Assembly: GCA_050633705.1 (NCBI GenBank)
Contig: JBOEGZ010000009.1
Location: forward strand, 31,941-95,940
Length of the DNA stretch: 64,000 nucleotides
Reading direction: 5' to 3'
Origin: JAJFHI01 sp050633705
Lineage (GTDB): Bacteria; Pseudomonadota; Alphaproteobacteria; Rhizobiales; Hyphomicrobiaceae
The notes below the pieces were generated by a model. It saw nothing but the letters and a program-made list of their open reading frames with translations. It had not been told where the DNA came from and searched no databases. How positions within the stretch are numbered: position 1 is the stretch's first letter; each line of letters starts with the position of its first letter. Of this stretch, positions 62,766 to 64,000 are shown piece after piece. The translations under genes were made by a program, and so were the position numbers.

Positions 62766-64000
62766 CTAGCTCCTCGTACCGACTGAAAAGTCGATACGGC
62801 GGTTCTTGCGACGCGATGCTTTGGTTTTGTTTGAAGCAACCGGCTTGGATGAGCCGAACCCAACGGCATTAAGTTGGCCTGCATCGACGCCGGCTTTTTT
62901 CAGATATTCAACCACGGATTCAGCGCGCGCTTGCGAAATGCGCTTGTTCGCCATGGCCGATCCTGTCGAATCGGTGTGACCTTCAACCTGGATCGAAAGT
63001 CCACGACACTGCTTTGCCTTTGCAGCAATCTTATCAAGCGTCGCGTTGCTGGTGCCTGATAGTTTTGCGCTACCAGAAGAAAAGCGAATAACGCCGCTTC
63101 TGGCAATCTTACGCAGATCCGTCTGACAAGAACCGGCGGCCACCGCGCTTGGCGCTACCCCCCAACTCGCACGCTCTTGCAGGAGTGCCACCATCGCGGA
63201 GTTGATCTGATCCTGGGGCACTGGGCTTAGTACTGGTGCTGGCGTGATCACGGCCTCATGAACAATTGTATTGGGGCCTGGACCAGCTTGCTCGACACGA
63301 CCACCGGATGCTGGCAAAGGCGATACGGCACCTGCAGCAAGCGGGGCTTCAACAACCGTTGGCTCAGGGCCCGTCCCCCAACTGGCACGCTCAGCAAACA
63401 ATGCTTCCAACGGATCGATTGGTTTCGCTGCCACGGCACCTGGCGCAGTCCCCCAACTGGCGCGTTCCTGCAACAATGCCACCATCGCGGAATTGATCTG
63501 ATCTTGTGGAACCGGGGTCAAATCTGGTGCTGGTGTGATCACGGCATCATGAACAATTGTATTGGGGCCTGGACCAGCTTGCTCGACACGACCACCGGAT
63601 GCTGGCAAAGGCGTGACGCTGCCTGCGGCAAGGGGCGCTTCAACAACCGTTGGCTCAGGGCCTGTCCCCCAACTTGCACGCTCAGCAAACAATGCTTCCA
63701 ACGGATCGGCTGGTTTCGCTGCTCTTTCCGACGGTTCTGTTCCCCAACTGGCGCGCTCTTTTAACAAAGCCTCCATCGCGGAGTTGATCTGATCTTGTGG
63801 GACCGGGGTCAAATCTGGTGCTGGCGTGATCACGGCATCATGCACAATTGTATTGGGGCCTGGACCAGCTTGCTCGACACGACCGCCGGATGCTGGCAAA
63901 GGCGATACGGCACCTGCAGCAAGCGGGGCTTCAACAACCGTTGACTCTGGCCCCGTGCCCCAGCTCGCACGTTCCGACAACAATGCTTCCAACGGATCGG
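62766..64000 (-). CDS. OmpA-family protein with tandem repeats, 5' end outside window
   Basis: The C-terminal ~120 residues are an OmpA peptidoglycan-binding domain: VIRFSSGSAKLSGTSN, VEGHTDSTGSAMANKRISQA, RAESVVEYLKKAGV and GFGSSKPVASN. Before it, at least three near-identical 97-residue repeats occupy the rest of the visible frame; each contains two ERASWG blocks, DPLEALFAERASWGTG and a Pro/Ala-rich stretch with SGGRVEQAGPGPNTIVH. The frame stays open to base 64000 in the middle of a repeat (the codons just before the edge again encode DPLEAL), so the start and further repeats lie outside. Likely an envelope protein that anchors to peptidoglycan, with repeats as a spacer or stalk (inference). 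Confidence 0.9.
   Translation of the reverse strand, partial: DPLEALLSERASWGTGPESTVVEAPLAAGAVSPLPASGGRVEQAGPGPNTIVHDAVITPAPDLTPVPQDQINSAMEALLKERASWGTEPSERAAKPADPLEALFAERASWGTGPEPTVVEAPLAAGSVTPLPASGGRVEQAGPGPNTIVHDAVITPAPDLTPVPQDQINSAMVALLQERASWGTAPGAVAAKPIDPLEALFAERASWGTGPEPTVVEAPLAAGAVSPLPASGGRVEQAGPGPNTIVHEAVITPAPVLSPVPQDQINSAMVALLQERASWGVAPSAVAAGSCQTDLRKIARSGVIRFSSGSAKLSGTSNATLDKIAAKAKQCRGLSIQVEGHTDSTGSAMANKRISQARAESVVEYLKKAGVDAGQLNAVGFGSSKPVASNKTKASRRKNRRIDFSVGTRS
63150..64000 (-). repeat. 291-bp tandem repeats within the OmpA-family gene
   Basis: Identical anchor sequence (ACAATTGTATTGGGGCCTGG) recurs at 63262, 63553 and 63844, exactly 291 bases (97 codons) apart; flanking bases are almost identical between copies. 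The array continues past the right edge. The period is a multiple of three, so copy-number changes keep the frame. Confidence 0.95.

Overview
The window looks like chromosomal DNA of an alphaproteobacterium, roughly 50% GC. This rests on gene neighbourhoods and families: rph-rdgB-hemW beside hrcA-grpE, dnaK-dnaJ, rsmI-yraN-gshB, comF-grxC-nitrilase, a DUF2852 gene, and a biotin operon of the bioBFDAZ type. A Hyphomicrobiales/Rhizobiales-like source is a guess. No rRNA, tRNA, CRISPR array, transposase or phage gene was found; almost every gene is an ordinary housekeeping or metabolic gene.

Layout. 1-945: the 3' part of an L,D-transpeptidase gene that enters from the left edge. 964-9975: a saccharopine-dehydrogenase-like oxidoreductase, secA (reverse), a secreted parvulin, argJ, a thiopurine-type methyltransferase, a MutT-type NUDIX hydrolase and a BioC/NDUFAF5-like methyltransferase (reverse). 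10120-12251: comF, grxC and a Nit-type amidase. 12649-17856: bioB-bioF-bioD-bioA-bioZ, tightly packed, with BioZ (KAS III-like) the likely supplier of the pimeloyl precursor. 18091-28231: a GMC oxidoreductase, a tungstate transporter (tupBCA), yggT, folD, comM (reverse), then an AT-rich chemoreceptor gene with repeated HAMP-like units. 28487-40851: malonyl-CoA synthetase, a strictosidine-synthase-like protein, small membrane proteins, a VOC protein, the reverse operon rsmI-yraN-gshB, a DUF1287 protein, gluQ, an AlkA-like glycosylase and an HNH nuclease.

41323-42661 is a 1.3-kb stretch without a recognisable gene. It holds strong palindromes, about a dozen copies of a degenerate AACGCNNTACTGA unit (15-bp period in two blocks) and several short open frames, some with good ribosome-binding sites. 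It is the least explained part of the window.

42662-48821 (all reverse): dsbB, a YqaA/DedA-type membrane protein, a GT4 glycosyltransferase, hemW, rdgB, a VOC protein and rph. 48976-55724 is the protein-quality-control cluster hrcA-grpE, dnaK, dnaJ, with a membrane protein and alkB in between. 55797-59223: an unusual cytochrome c, an NADPH-dependent FMN reductase, pyrF, a DUF1330 gene, trmD and a small secreted protein. 59280-60572 is a compact regulatory unit: a TetR-family gene, a perfect operator-like palindrome on a promoter, a DUF2852 membrane protein and a textbook terminator. 60589-64000: a secreted alpha/beta hydrolase (reverse), rplS with an unusual C-terminal helix-hairpin-helix-like extension, and an OmpA-family gene (reverse) that runs off the right edge and carries 291-bp tandem repeats.

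Functional themes are protein export and folding (SecA, parvulin, DsbB, DnaK/DnaJ/GrpE/HrcA), cell-envelope maintenance (L,D-transpeptidase, OmpA, DUF1287), cofactor synthesis (biotin, folate C1, glutathione) and nucleotide sanitation and repair (MutT, RdgB, AlkA-like, AlkB).
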